Assembly (NCBI RefSeq): GCF_035581345.1
Contig: NZ_CP141608.1
Coordinates: 762,001 to 826,000 of the forward strand
Reading direction: 5' to 3'
Length of the DNA: 64,000 bases
Source: Pseudomonas sp. JQ170C
GTDB lineage: Bacteria; Pseudomonadota; Gammaproteobacteria; Pseudomonadales; Pseudomonadaceae
Part shown: piece after piece, positions 21,492 to 29,935 of the stretch
Numbering within the stretch: position 1 is the first letter of the stretch
Layout: each line of letters begins with the position of its first letter
Position numbers and translations under genes: made by a program
The notes under the pieces: generated by a model
What the model was told of the DNA's origin: nothing
The model's database searches: none
What the model saw: only the letters and a program-made list of their open reading frames with translations

Positions 21492-22189
21492 GCATCAATC
21501 TCCTGTTGCTCTTCGGCAATGGCGCGGGCCAAGGCGTCTTCTTCACTTTCCTCGAACGGGCTCAGGTCGAGCGGGTCGTCGGTCCGGTTCAGCACTTCGG
21601 GGTTTTCTTCTTCGACCAGTACCGGCGTTGGCAGCGGCAGGGTGCTGTGCAGGCTGGCGGCGAGGTCGCGGTCCTGCTGCACCGACAGGCACACGTCGAG
21701 GAAGCGGTGCATCGGCGGCAGGAAGCGGTAGATGCCGTTTTCTTCATGGGCAAAGCCCAACTGGGTCATGCGGCGCATGATCTTTTCTTCCAGCTCGTCC
21801 GGGGTCTGCACTTCGGCCTGGATGAACAGGTCGCGGTACTTCTCCAGCATCGAGGGCAGCTCGTCACGGCCCAGGCTGCCGCCATCGAGCACCGACATCG
21901 GGTCGCGGCCCTGGTCGGCCAGGTGCTCTACCAGGATGAAGGTGAACAGCGACAGGCGCTGGGCCGTCTTGTTGACCTGGGCGGCGGCCTGGTCGGGAAC
22001 GAAGTAGTAGAAGCCACGGGTGTCGCACACCAGCTCGAAGCCCAGGGCCTTGAACAGGCCACGGTACTGGTCCTGGAAGTTCGACAGCTGGCCGTACAGC
22101 TCCGGGTCGCGGCGACTGATGTGAAAGCCCTTGAACAGCTCGCGGAAGATCGGTGCGAGCTGGGACAGTTCGGAAAGATCAAGATGCAT
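21488..22189 (-). CDS. mksE: MksE, condensin accessory subunit
   Basis: A 233-residue protein of winged-helix type with an acidic C terminus, matching MksE by size and by its place between mksF and mksB. MksE dimers bind the kleisin MksF and regulate MksB-DNA contact. It overlaps mksF by 11 bases and mksB by 4, which indicates translational coupling. Confidence 0.9.
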   Translation of the reverse strand: MHLDLSELSQLAPIFRELFKGFHISRRDPELYGQLSNFQDQYRGLFKALGFELVCDTRGFYYFVPDQAAAQVNKTAQRLSLFTFILVEHLADQGRDPMSVLDGGSLGRDELPSMLEKYRDLFIQAEVQTPDELEEKIMRRMTQLGFAHEENGIYRFLPPMHRFLDVCLSVQQDRDLAASLHSTLPLPTPVLVEEENPEVLNRTDDPLDLSPFEESEEDALARAIAEEQQEIDA

Positions 22190-23456
22190 GGGCAGGGCTC
22201 GCAGTTGGTTCAGGCGATGGTTCGCGGCTGGATGTCAGGGCGAAGGAACGCAGGCTGACCAGGTGTTCGCGGGTGGTGTATTCGCGGCGTTCGAGGCGCT
22301 CGCGGGTAAAGCGCTTTTCCCGCGACAGGCGCGAGAACCAGTACAGCAATTCGTCGGTGGCGCCGTCGGGCTCCTGGTCCAGCAACCAGACCATCAGGTC
22401 GGGCAGTGGCAGGGCGCTTTCGCAGCGCTGGAGCATCTCCTTGACCGTGCGCGGCGCCTTCTGGTTGTCGCTGCGGTTGCTCTTGTGGGCCTTGGGGAAC
22501 TGCGCAGGCTTGGGCTCGAAGCGGGCCAGGGCGTAGACATAGGCCTCGACCTGACTGGCGCTGCCCAGGAAGGTGCTTTGCGGGCGGGTGAACAGTGGCA
22601 TGGCCGCCTGCGGCACGGCGTCCAGCCCCTTGCGGCGGATGACCGAGAGGGCCAGGGCGGCGCCACGGGTCACGGCGTTGTGGCGGCGGGCTTCTTCGCG
22701 CAGCGGCAGCAGCAGTTCGCGGGCATGGCGCAGGGTCAGCTGGGCGCTGGTCTGCATCTCAAGGATTCGCGCGTGGGTGCGCAGGAGCATGTCGTCGTCG
22801 ACCAGATGGCCCAGGCGGGCCTGTTCGCCCAGCAGGCGCAGCAGCACCGTCTCGACCTTGCGCACGCCTTGCTCGAAGGCGCCGTCAGCGTTGACCAGCT
22901 GGATCATGGGCTCGACGTACTCGTCCCAGGTCGCCAGTACTTCGGCATAACGCTGGCGCAACGGAATCTGCCGGTCGCTGGTCTTGGCCCGTTCGGCCAC
23001 GGCAACCAGGGCCTGTTCGTCGTTGTCGAGTTTTTTCAGTACGTCGCGCACGCGCATGTCGAGCAAGCGCAGCTGGCGGGCCAGGTCGTTGCTGTCACGA
23101 ATCTCGAAGGCGTCCTGGATATGCCCGGCCAAACGCTCGAGGTGGCGCAGGTAGGCTTCGATCTCGAGGCACAGGCCCAGGCGGTGTTCGCGGCGCAGGT
23201 AGGCGAGGAAGTCGTGGATCTGCGCATTGAGCTCGAATCGGTTGGGGCTCTTGGCCACCGGCACCAGAATATCGAGGCGAATCCAGACGTCGAGCAGGCT
23301 GGTGATGTCCTGGGGCGTGCTCTCCAACTGCTGGCTGGCCAATTGCTGGCGCAGTTCGCCGAGGCTCAGGGTGCCTCCGTCGAAGCGCTCGCACAACGGC
23401 TCAAGCAAGGCCCAGTGTTCGGCTAGGGCGCGCAGGACGCGCTTGGGTTCGATCAT
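22179..23456 (-). CDS. mksF: MksF, kleisin subunit of the MksBEF condensin
   Basis: A 425-residue protein beginning MIEPKRVLRALAEHW, with an N-terminal helical/winged region and a central helical bundle typical of MukF/MksF kleisins. It bridges the MksB heads. First gene of the leftward operon. Upstream is a 179-bp divergent gap containing a DnaA-box-like sequence. Ends in a Ser/Pro/Ala tail. Confidence 0.9.
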   Translation of the reverse strand: MIEPKRVLRALAEHWALLEPLCERFDGGTLSLGELRQQLASQQLESTPQDITSLLDVWIRLDILVPVAKSPNRFELNAQIHDFLAYLRREHRLGLCLEIEAYLRHLERLAGHIQDAFEIRDSNDLARQLRLLDMRVRDVLKKLDNDEQALVAVAERAKTSDRQIPLRQRYAEVLATWDEYVEPMIQLVNADGAFEQGVRKVETVLLRLLGEQARLGHLVDDDMLLRTHARILEMQTSAQLTLRHARELLLPLREEARRHNAVTRGAALALSVIRRKGLDAVPQAAMPLFTRPQSTFLGSASQVEAYVYALARFEPKPAQFPKAHKSNRSDNQKAPRTVKEMLQRCESALPLPDLMVWLLDQEPDGATDELLYWFSRLSREKRFTRERLERREYTTREHLVSLRSFALTSSREPSPEPTASPAHAS

Positions 23457-23611
23457 TGGCGGGTCGACTCGTTGCCAAATAAAAGCGCCGATTGTACTGC
23501 ATCAAGTGCCTGTCGATTCACCCCCTGATCGTTTCGCGAGGCTTCCCGGCGGATTTGTGCCGATCAACAGCGGCGCAGCGTGGCGAACAACGTTAGAATG
23601 GCGCCCCTGAC

Positions 23612-23620
23612 TTATCCACA
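23612..23620. promoter_or_regulatory. DnaA-box-like 9-mer
   Basis: TTATCCACA, a perfect match to the DnaA box, in the gap between mksF and the gene at 23636. A single site, so its significance is uncertain. Confidence 0.35.
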
Positions 23621-23635
23621 GATGGCCGACCCTTC

Positions 23636-24433
23636 TTGTTAATCGAGTCCCGCCGCCGCGCTTACCTCAACGCCATGCAAGTGGTGCACTGGCTGCCACG
23701 TGCCGAACTGCCGTTCGCCGCACCGTCGCGCCCGGCGCTGTTGCAGCCGGTGGCGCCGCTGGAGGAGCCGGTATTCGAGCCGCAGGCACAGGCACCTGCT
23801 GCGGTAGCCGTGGCACCCAGCGCACCGGTAGCGCGCAGTGGCGAGCGACCGAAGATCGAAATCCCGCGCCCTGGCAGCACGCCAAAAGTGGCCGGCAAGC
23901 CGGCGGCGGAGGCCGAAAAGGCGCCTGTTGCAGCGCGCCCGGCACCCGTACCGCCACCGCGATTTGCCCTCCAGCTGCTGCGTGCCGGCAATTGCCTGCT
24001 GCTGGTCGAACTCGCCACGGGCGAGCCGTTCCAGAGCCGCGACCCGTCGTACCTGCTGCTCAAGGACATGCTGCGCGCCGCCGGTTTGCCCGACAGCCCG
24101 CAGATCATCGGTGAGCCGGTGCGTTGGCCGTTGCTGGTGCGCGGCAACATCGACCAGGGGCCGCAAGCGGCCACCGATTTCGTCCAGGGCTTTATCCAGG
24201 CCCGGCTTGAAGAGGCGCCGTGCGTCTGTTTGTGGCTGGTCGGCCTGCCTGCCGTGCGTTTTGCCGGCGAGGCGGATGCCGAAAGTTATTACCGCGAGCT
24301 GCCCGTCGAGAGCCTGGGCGCTGCCTGGGCCTTGCCTGGCCTCGAACTGTTGATGGACGAGCCGCAGCGCAAGGCGGACGTCTGGCAAGCCATGCGCCGG
24401 CTGATGGCGCGCTGGAAACCAAGTGATGAGTGA
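23636..24433 (+). CDS. Hypothetical protein co-transcribed with rimI
   Basis: A 265-residue protein read from TTG 23636 (MLIESRRRAYLNAMQVV...); an internal ATG at 23675 is the alternative. Residues about 30-105 are Pro/Ala-rich and probably disordered. The C-terminal ~155 residues form a compact domain with RFALQLLRAGNCLLLVELATG and VCLWLVGLPAVRF. Similar proteins are sometimes misnamed TonB energy transducers because of the Pro-rich linker, but there is no membrane anchor here. It overlaps rimI by eight bases. Function unknown. Confidence 0.75.
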   Translation: MLIESRRRAYLNAMQVVHWLPRAELPFAAPSRPALLQPVAPLEEPVFEPQAQAPAAVAVAPSAPVARSGERPKIEIPRPGSTPKVAGKPAAEAEKAPVAARPAPVPPPRFALQLLRAGNCLLLVELATGEPFQSRDPSYLLLKDMLRAAGLPDSPQIIGEPVRWPLLVRGNIDQGPQAATDFVQGFIQARLEEAPCVCLWLVGLPAVRFAGEADAESYYRELPVESLGAAWALPGLELLMDEPQRKADVWQAMRRLMARWKPSDE

Positions 24434-24878
24434 CACGATCAGCTTCCGCCGGATGACCGAGGCGGATCTGGATGCCGTACTGAAGATCGAATACGCCGCC
24501 TTCAGCCACCCCTGGACCCGCGGGATTTTCCTCGACGGGCTCAAGTCCTATGAGATCTGGCTGATGTTCGAGGGCGAGCAGCAGGTCGGTCATGGCGTGA
24601 TCAACGTGATCATCGACGAGGCCCACCTGCTCAACATCACCATCAAGCCCGAAAGCCAGGGCCGTGGCCTGGGCTTGCGCCTGCTCGAAGAGTTGATGAC
24701 GCGCGCCTACGCGCTCAACGGCCGCGAGTGCTTCCTTGAAGTGCGTGCCAGCAACCAGTCGGCCTACCGCCTGTACGAACGCTACGGCTTCAACGAGATC
24801 GGCCGGCGTCGCGACTACTACCCGATTGCCGGTGGCCGTGAAGACGCGCTGGTCATGGCCTGCACCCTGTTCGAGTAA
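24426..24878 (+). CDS. rimI: Ribosomal-protein bS18 alanine N-acetyltransferase
   Basis: A 150-residue GNAT acetyltransferase. The acetyl-CoA loop is QGRGLG (within ESQGRGLGLRLLEEL, about residues 78-92) and the C-terminal NQSAYRLYERYGF motif is typical of RimI. It acetylates the N-terminal Ala of ribosomal protein bS18. ATG 24426 is used; a GTG directly before it is not needed. Translation is probably coupled to the upstream gene. Confidence 0.88.
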   Translation: MSDTISFRRMTEADLDAVLKIEYAAFSHPWTRGIFLDGLKSYEIWLMFEGEQQVGHGVINVIIDEAHLLNITIKPESQGRGLGLRLLEELMTRAYALNGRECFLEVRASNQSAYRLYERYGFNEIGRRRDYYPIAGGREDALVMACTLFE

Positions 24879-24882
24879 CGCC

Positions 24883-25293
24883 TCAGCGCTCGGGCTTGCC
24901 GTCCAGCGGATCGCGCCGGGCAAGCTCAGCTTCATCCAGGCCGGTGCCGCCACCGATATCGTCTTCATCGACCAGGCTCAGGTCCCAGTCGGCGGGGTTG
25001 TCTGCGCCGTCTTCAGTGGCCGAGCGGGCACCGTCTTCATGAATCAGGGTTTCCGGGCTCAGGTCATCGTCGGTGGGCTCGTGGTCGTCGCTTGAGGCGC
25101 CGGTCATGCCGGCTTCGCGTACGCGCTCGGCGGGCATCAGTTGCTCGCGCTCCTGATCGGGAATCAGGTCACCGATCTTTTCGCTGGGCGTATCATCGTC
25201 AAAATCCAGGCTTTCCATTGAGCCCATGCGGTCTTCGAGGGTGTCGATGGGGGCGGGTTCCGGGGCGTGGGGCGGGCGTCTTGAATCGTTCAT
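24883..25293 (-). CDS. Acidic low-complexity protein, unknown function
   Basis: A 136-residue protein very rich in Asp and Glu, with no hydrophobic segment and little predicted fold. AGGAG nine bases before ATG 25293 and normal codon use argue it is real. Converges on rimI with a four-base gap. Function not recognised. Confidence 0.65.
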   Translation of the reverse strand: MNDSRRPPHAPEPAPIDTLEDRMGSMESLDFDDDTPSEKIGDLIPDQEREQLMPAERVREAGMTGASSDDHEPTDDDLSPETLIHEDGARSATEDGADNPADWDLSLVDEDDIGGGTGLDEAELARRDPLDGKPER

Positions 25294-25415
25294 GGGGCTT
25301 TTCTCCTGCAGGTGCCTGTCTTTGGGTGGACCGGGCCCTGGCGGGAAGATTCAAAGGCGTGACCCGAACGGGGTCTCGCCTGTCACAACATGCGCATCAA
25401 CCATGAGGCTTGAAC

Positions 25416-26054
25416 ATGCACGACCTACAAGAACTGATTGATAACAACGCGCGTTGGGCTGATGCAATCAAGCAGGAAGACCCGGATTTCTTCGCCAAGC
25501 TTGCCCGCCAACAAACCCCCGAATTCCTCTGGATCGGCTGCTCCGATGCCCGTGTACCGGCCAACGAGATCGTCGGCATGCTGCCGGGCGACCTGTTCGT
25601 CCACCGCAACGTGGCCAACGTGGTGCTGCACACCGACCTCAACTGCCTCTCGGTGATCCAGTACGCCGTGGACGTGCTCAAGGTGAAGCACATCCTGGTG
25701 ACCGGCCATTACGGTTGCGGCGGTGTGCGGGCCTCGATGCAGGACCGTCAGTTGGGCCTGATCGACGGCTGGCTGCGCTCGATCCGCGACCTGTATTACG
25801 AAAACCGGGTGGAGCTGGGCAAATTGGCCACCGAAGAGGAACGTGTTGACCGCTTGTGCGAGCTCAATGTGATTCAGCAAGTGGCGAACGTCGGTCACAC
25901 TACCATCGTCCAGAACGCCTGGCACCGTGGCCAGAGCCTGTCGATCCATGGCTGCATCTATGGCATCAAGGATGGACGCTGGAAGAGCCTGAACGCCACC
26001 ATCAGCGGCCTGGACCAGCTACCGCCGCAATACCGCCTGTGCCCGCAAGACTGA
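25416..26054 (+). CDS. can: Beta-class carbonic anhydrase
   Basis: A 212-residue zinc enzyme interconverting CO2 and bicarbonate. The zinc ligands are Cys42, His98 and Cys101 (HYGCGG), with the Asp44-Arg46 dyad in CSDAR. Length fits bacterial Can. ATG 25416 has GAGG upstream. Immediately downstream is a REP element that has been split by an insertion sequence. Confidence 0.95.
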   Translation: MHDLQELIDNNARWADAIKQEDPDFFAKLARQQTPEFLWIGCSDARVPANEIVGMLPGDLFVHRNVANVVLHTDLNCLSVIQYAVDVLKVKHILVTGHYGCGGVRASMQDRQLGLIDGWLRSIRDLYYENRVELGKLATEEERVDRLCELNVIQQVANVGHTTIVQNAWHRGQSLSIHGCIYGIKDGRWKSLNATISGLDQLPPQYRLCPQD

Positions 26055-26058
26055 CCCC

Positions 26059-26079
26059 TGTAGGAGCGGGCTTGTCCCG
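26059..26079. repeat. REP element interrupted by IS copy 1 (left part)
   Basis: GTAGGAGCGGGCTTGTCCCG ends at the IS boundary. The missing GCGATA part resumes at 27363 on the far side of the IS. The duplicated target appears to be CCCG. Confidence 0.8.
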
Positions 26080-27359
26080 GGTACAAACCGGAGACATCGT
26101 TTACATTTCAAACCGGGGACATGGTTTACAGGCTAATACGCATGATCAGGAGGTATCTGATCATGCCCTGGAACCAAGAGTCCCCCATGAATCAACGCAT
26201 CAGATTGATCAGCGACTGGCTTTGCGGTGACTACACCAAGAGCCAGCTCGCACGACGTTTCAACGTCAGCCGTCCCACCGTGGACAAATGGATCGCCCGC
26301 TACACCGCTGCTGGTGCCAGCGGGCTGGTCGATGCCTCGCGCAAGCCGCACAGCAGCCCTCATCAGGTCGATGATGAAATCCTGATGCGCCTGATCGCCA
26401 TGAAAGAGGCGCACAGCAGTTGGGGGCCGAAAAAACTCATCCAGCTTCTGCACCTTGAAGACCCATCCGTCGCCTGGCCCGCGCCAAGCACGGCCGGGCA
26501 ATGGCTTGATCGCTGTGGGCTGGTGAATAAGCGCCGCCCCAAACGACGCTACGGCAAGAGCGCCACGCAGATGCGTGAGGCCAACGAGCCCAATCAGACC
26601 TGGTGCGCGGACTACAAAGGCCAGTTCAAAATGCTGAATGGCCAGTGGTGTTTTCCTTTGACGGTCACCGACCATGCCTCTCGGATGATTCTGGCCAGCC
26701 GCGCGCACGCCAAGGTCATGACCCAGCCGGTGCGTCAGACGTTTGAGCGGTTGTTCGAGGAACACGGCATGCCCGATGTCATCCGCAGCGATAATGGCAT
26801 CCCGTTCGCCTCCCCAGGCTTGGCGCGGATGTCGACCTTGGCGGCGTGGTGGATCCGGCTAGGCATCTATCCCGAGCGAACCGGGCTGGGACGTCCGGAC
26901 CAGAATGGTCGACACGAACGCATGCATCGCAGCTTGAAGGCCGAGCTTCCACTGGGGCAAAACTTCCTGGAACAGCAGCTTCTGCTGGAGCACTTTCGCC
27001 ACGAGTTCAACCATGTGCGCCCTCACGAAGCGCTTGAAATGAAGCGCCCGGGCGAACTGTATGTGCCATCCAATCGCCCTTATCCGGGCTGTTTGCCCGA
27101 TGTGGAATACCCGTCAGAAATGGTGGTACGAAGCGTCAGACAGAACGGCTCGATCAAATGGAAAGGCAAGCTGCTCTTCGTCAGCGAAGCCCTGGCCGGC
27201 GAGCGGATAGGGCTTAAGGAGGTGGAGGATGACACCTGGGAGTTGTACCTGTGTGACTATCCCTTAGGGAGGCTGGGACGCGGTGAGAACCGCGTCCAGG
27301 CCTAAAATGTGTAAACCATGTCTCCGGTTTACGGTGTAAAGGATGTCTACGGTTGTACA
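26080..27359 (+). mobile_element. IS481-like insertion sequence, copy 1
   Basis: A 1280-bp element with one transposase gene and related inverted ends (left GGTACAAACCGG, right complement TGTACAACCG). Each end carries two tandem copies of a ~22-bp motif containing ACCGGRGACAT: at 26084-26105 and 26109-26130, and inverted at 27310-27331 and 27335-27359. These are probably transposase sites. A 4-bp CCCG flanks both sides. It is inserted inside a REP element. The copy at 41922-43201 looks identical, suggesting recent movement. Confidence 0.85.
26163..27305 (+). CDS. IS481-family transposase (copy 1)
   Basis: A 380-residue DDE transposase starting at ATG 26163, with AGGAGG nine bases upstream. 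The N-terminal helix-turn-helix (about 18-50: YTKSQLARRFNVSRPTVDKW) is followed by a second HTH-like region. The RNase-H-like core begins at about residue 135, with WCADYKGQF carrying the first Asp, IRSDNGIPF the second and the C-terminal Glu in NGRHERMHR. An in-frame upstream extension to 26121 is less likely given the strong ribosome site. Confidence 0.9.
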   Translation: MPWNQESPMNQRIRLISDWLCGDYTKSQLARRFNVSRPTVDKWIARYTAAGASGLVDASRKPHSSPHQVDDEILMRLIAMKEAHSSWGPKKLIQLLHLEDPSVAWPAPSTAGQWLDRCGLVNKRRPKRRYGKSATQMREANEPNQTWCADYKGQFKMLNGQWCFPLTVTDHASRMILASRAHAKVMTQPVRQTFERLFEEHGMPDVIRSDNGIPFASPGLARMSTLAAWWIRLGIYPERTGLGRPDQNGRHERMHRSLKAELPLGQNFLEQQLLLEHFRHEFNHVRPHEALEMKRPGELYVPSNRPYPGCLPDVEYPSEMVVRSVRQNGSIKWKGKLLFVSEALAGERIGLKEVEDDTWELYLCDYPLGRLGRGENRVQA

Positions 27360-27390
27360 CCCGCGATAGCAGTAGCCCAGACTACGCTGA

Positions 27391-27414
27391 TCACGGGGCA
27401 AGCCCGCTCCTGCA
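27391..27414. repeat. REP element, partner of the IS-split unit
   Basis: TCACGGGGCAAGCCCGCTCC, inverted relative to the split REP at 26059. The two originally formed a pair downstream of can. Confidence 0.75.
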
Positions 27415-27443
27415 ATGTCATGGATCAGATGGGGGAAGGGACG

Positions 27444-28055
27444 ATGAAGCTCTGGAGCAAGGCCGGACTCGGCACAGGCGTTCTACTGGCCGGGCTGTGC
27501 AGCGCCCATGCCGACCCACGCGATCTGTACATGTTCGCGCAATGGGCCGGTGACCATGAAACCCGCGCTTTTCGCGAAATGCTGGTGGATGCGCGCCTGT
27601 ACGGCGTTGTGCCGATCTACCAATTGCTGCGCTCGGCCAGCGACTGGCGCCTGTGTCACGCCGAGCCCTTCGCCGTGACCCCCGCCAGCCAGTGGCCAGC
27701 GGTGCGCTCTACGGTGCAGCTGCTCAAGACGTTGGGCGATCAGGGTATCTTGCGGCAGTTTGAAGTGGTCTCGGCCTATCGCGACCCGCAGCTCAATCGC
27801 TGTGCCGGCGGTGCGGTGGCCAGCGCCCATACCCGGGCCTTTGCCGTGGATGTACTGCTGCCGCGCTGGACCGACCCCACGCCGCTGTGCACGTTCTGGC
27901 AAACCCACGGCAAGGCCTGGAACATGGGCCTGGGCCGCTATCCGTCGGGCCGCATTCACATCGACACTGCGGGGTTTCGCACCTGGGGCGGGGACTTCAG
28001 TGCCAACTCGTCGTTCTGCGCCTTGCCAGTGGCGGGCAAGCCTCAGAGCAAGTGA
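27444..28055 (+). CDS. M15-type zinc peptidase (peptidoglycan-active), exported
   Basis: A 203-residue protein from ATG 27444 (MKLWSKAGLG, GGGGGAAGGG upstream) with a signal peptide cleaved near SAHA (about residue 23). M15 signatures are present: SAYRDPQLNRC, SAHTRAFAVDV (His and Asp zinc ligands) and GRIHIDTAG (third ligand). The family hydrolyses D-Ala-containing peptidoglycan cross-links in the periplasm. An in-frame upward extension reaches into the IS right end and is an artefact. Its stop overlaps the convergent lysR-type gene by 13 bases. Confidence 0.8.
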   Translation: MKLWSKAGLGTGVLLAGLCSAHADPRDLYMFAQWAGDHETRAFREMLVDARLYGVVPIYQLLRSASDWRLCHAEPFAVTPASQWPAVRSTVQLLKTLGDQGILRQFEVVSAYRDPQLNRCAGGAVASAHTRAFAVDVLLPRWTDPTPLCTFWQTHGKAWNMGLGRYPSGRIHIDTAGFRTWGGDFSANSSFCALPVAGKPQSK

Positions 28056-28921
28056 GCCAGGCAGGCCTGCGCTTCTTCGCTGACCCACTGCGCAAAGCGC
28101 CGGCATTTGTCGTCGGCCAGGATCGGTTGCGGGCACAGCAGGAAGTAGGCCGATTGATCCTGCACAAAGCTGCGCGGCGCGCGCAGCTGGCCGCTGTCGA
28201 TTTCATCCTGGACCATCAGGAACGACGCCATGGCCACGCCGAGCCCCGCCACGGCCGCCTGGATGCACAGGTAGAAGTGTTCGTAGTCGGTGCGGCTGGC
28301 GCCGTTGGCCGATTCGCCACTCAGGCGCAGCCAGGTGTTCCACGCCCCCGGGCGTGAGGCGCTGTGCAGCAGGCGCTGGCCGTCGAGGCTGTCATCGGGC
28401 AGCGGCAGGTGCGCGCTGCACACCGGCCCCACCCATTCGTCGCAGATCTTCAGGCTGTGCAGGTTGGCATCCCAGCGAAAGTCATCGCGGCGCAGGGCCA
28501 GGTCGACGCCGCTGCGCGAAAAGTCGATGGGCCCGCCGGCCGCCACCAGGTGCAGGTGAATGTCGGGATGTGCGGCATGAAAGGCCGGCAGCCGCGGAAT
28601 CAGCCATTTCATGGCGATGGTCGGTTCGCACGACAGCACCAGCACGTTTTCCCGGGCTTGTTGCTGCAAGCGGTACACCGTTCCTTCCAACTGCTCGAAA
28701 ATCGACTGCGTGGTGCCGTGCAAGGTGCGTCCGGCGGCCGTCAGGAAGATCGCCCGGTTGCGCCGCTCGAACAACTGCACACCCAGTGACTCCTCCAGCA
28801 GGCGCACCTGGCGGCTGACCGCGCCATGGGTGACGTTGAGCAGTTCGGCGGTGCGCACGAAGCTCTGGGTCTGGGCGGCGACATCGAAGTAGCGAAAGGC
28901 GGAGAGGGCTGGCAGTTTCAT
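28043..28921 (-). CDS. LysR-family transcriptional regulator (GcvA-like)
   Basis: A 292-residue regulator. The N-terminal winged HTH (MKLPALSAFRYFDVAAQTQSF..., recognition helix near residues 30-50: NVTHGAVSRQVRLLEESLG) is followed by a substrate-binding domain. Start ATG 28921; the longer upstream frame is not coding. Divergent from a lysE-type exporter with a 123-bp shared gap, which is the classic arrangement where the LysR protein controls the exporter in response to its amino-acid substrate. Confidence 0.88.
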   Translation of the reverse strand: MKLPALSAFRYFDVAAQTQSFVRTAELLNVTHGAVSRQVRLLEESLGVQLFERRNRAIFLTAAGRTLHGTTQSIFEQLEGTVYRLQQQARENVLVLSCEPTIAMKWLIPRLPAFHAAHPDIHLHLVAAGGPIDFSRSGVDLALRRDDFRWDANLHSLKICDEWVGPVCSAHLPLPDDSLDGQRLLHSASRPGAWNTWLRLSGESANGASRTDYEHFYLCIQAAVAGLGVAMASFLMVQDEIDSGQLRAPRSFVQDQSAYFLLCPQPILADDKCRRFAQWVSEEAQACLAHLL

Positions 28922-29044
28922 ATCTGTGAGAAAAACTAGCGGATTTCCAACACTATAAATCGCTTTTGGCTCGCCATTAAGCTTTCGATAATGGGCGTGC
29001 ACGGTGCTATCTGTGCAATTGCCTAGCAGATCGAGGAGCTTTTC

Positions 29045-29662
29045 GTGAATGAACTCATAGCCGTTGCCCTGTTCACCATCCTGGCGGTGATCAGCCCCGG
29101 CGCCGACTTCGCCATGGTCACCCGCAGCAGCTACGCCTTTGGCCGCCGCGCCGGGTTGTCGGCAGCGCTGGGCATTGCCCTGGGGGTGCAGGTCCATGTG
29201 CTGTACACCGTGTTCGGCATCGCCGTGATCATCAGTCAGTCGCCGGCGCTGTTCATGGCGATGAAGGTGGTGGGGGCGGGGTACCTGGTGTACCTGGGCT
29301 ACAAGTCGCTGACCAACACCACGCGAATCTCGCTCGACGATAGCGAGGCATCAAACCGGCTGGGGGTGCTGGCGGCCTTTCGCTCGGGCTTTTTGACCAA
29401 CGCAATGAACCCCAAGACCATGTTGTTCGTGGTCAGTGCCTACACGCAGGTGGTGCAGCCGGGCAGCTCGCTGGTCAGCAGCCTGGGCTACGGCCTGTTC
29501 ATGTCGGTGGCGCACTGGGTGTGGTTCAGCCTGGTGGCGATCTTCTTCTCATCCCACGGCCTGCGCCGGATCATGCTCGAGCGTCAGATCCTGGTCGACC
29601 GGGTGATCGGCGTGGCGCTGATCGGCTTGGGCCTGGCGGTGGTGATGGCCAGCGTGCGCTGA
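29045..29662 (+). CDS. LysE/RhtB-family amino-acid exporter
   Basis: A 205-residue inner-membrane protein with about six helices, starting at GTG 29045 (GAGGAG upstream). The family N-terminal motif SPGADFAMVTR (residues 18-28) and GLGLAVVMAS near the C terminus are visible. It likely exports an amino acid or derivative. The divergent LysR gene is its probable regulator. Substrate not predictable. Confidence 0.87.
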   Translation: MNELIAVALFTILAVISPGADFAMVTRSSYAFGRRAGLSAALGIALGVQVHVLYTVFGIAVIISQSPALFMAMKVVGAGYLVYLGYKSLTNTTRISLDDSEASNRLGVLAAFRSGFLTNAMNPKTMLFVVSAYTQVVQPGSSLVSSLGYGLFMSVAHWVWFSLVAIFFSSHGLRRIMLERQILVDRVIGVALIGLGLAVVMASVR

Positions 29663-29667
29663 ACGTT

Positions 29668-29708
29668 TCGCGGGCCAAGCCTGCAGTAGGAGCGGGCTTG
29701 TCCCGCGA
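29668..29708. repeat. REP pair after the lysE-type gene
   Basis: Degenerate left unit (TCGCGGGCCAAGCCTGCA) followed directly by a near-canonical inverted unit ending GTCCCGCGA. Confidence 0.75.
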
Positions 29709-29725
29709 TCAAAAAATCAACGCAT

Positions 29726-29759
29726 AAAAAAAGGGCCTACCTTTCGGTAAGCCCTTTTT
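29726..29759 (-). terminator. Terminator of the tRNA-Met gene
   Basis: Leftward hairpin GGGCTTACC-GAAA-GGTAGGCCC with one mismatch and a seven-T tail, directly after the tRNA 3' end. Confidence 0.85.
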
Positions 29760-29765
29760 AGTACT

Positions 29766-29842
29766 TGGTGGCTACACAGGGACTTGAACCCCGGACCCCA
29801 GCATTATGAATGCTATGCTCTAACCAACTGAGCTATGTAGCC
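29766..29842 (-). tRNA. tRNA-Met (elongator, CAT anticodon)
   Basis: A 77-base cloverleaf including an encoded CCA. Acceptor GGCTACA/TGTAGCC, D arm AGCTCAGTTGGTTAGAGC, anticodon loop TTCATAA (CAT), T arm with GGTTCAAGTCC. The acceptor forms a normal first pair, so it is the elongator rather than the initiator. It has its own promoter and terminator. Confidence 0.96.
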
Positions 29843-29853
29843 AAGTGGCGCGC

Positions 29854-29882
29854 ATTATTCGCTCGAAACGAAGTTGTGTCAA
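29854..29882 (-). promoter_or_regulatory. Sigma-70 promoter of tRNA-Met
   Basis: Leftward TTGACA (29882-29877), 17-base spacer, AATAAT (29859-29854). A GC-rich discriminator GCGCGCC follows before the start near 29847, the signature of stringent control at stable-RNA promoters. Confidence 0.85.
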
Positions 29883-29935
29883 CACCTCTTTCAAAAAAAT
29901 TTTACGCGCGATCAACCGCTTAGCCGATTACCGGC

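Noticed and set aside
26133..26765. Long antisense ORF inside the IS (and its copy at 41975-42607)
   Set aside because: It is the reverse shadow of the transposase with no ribosome site; identical in both copies only because the IS is.
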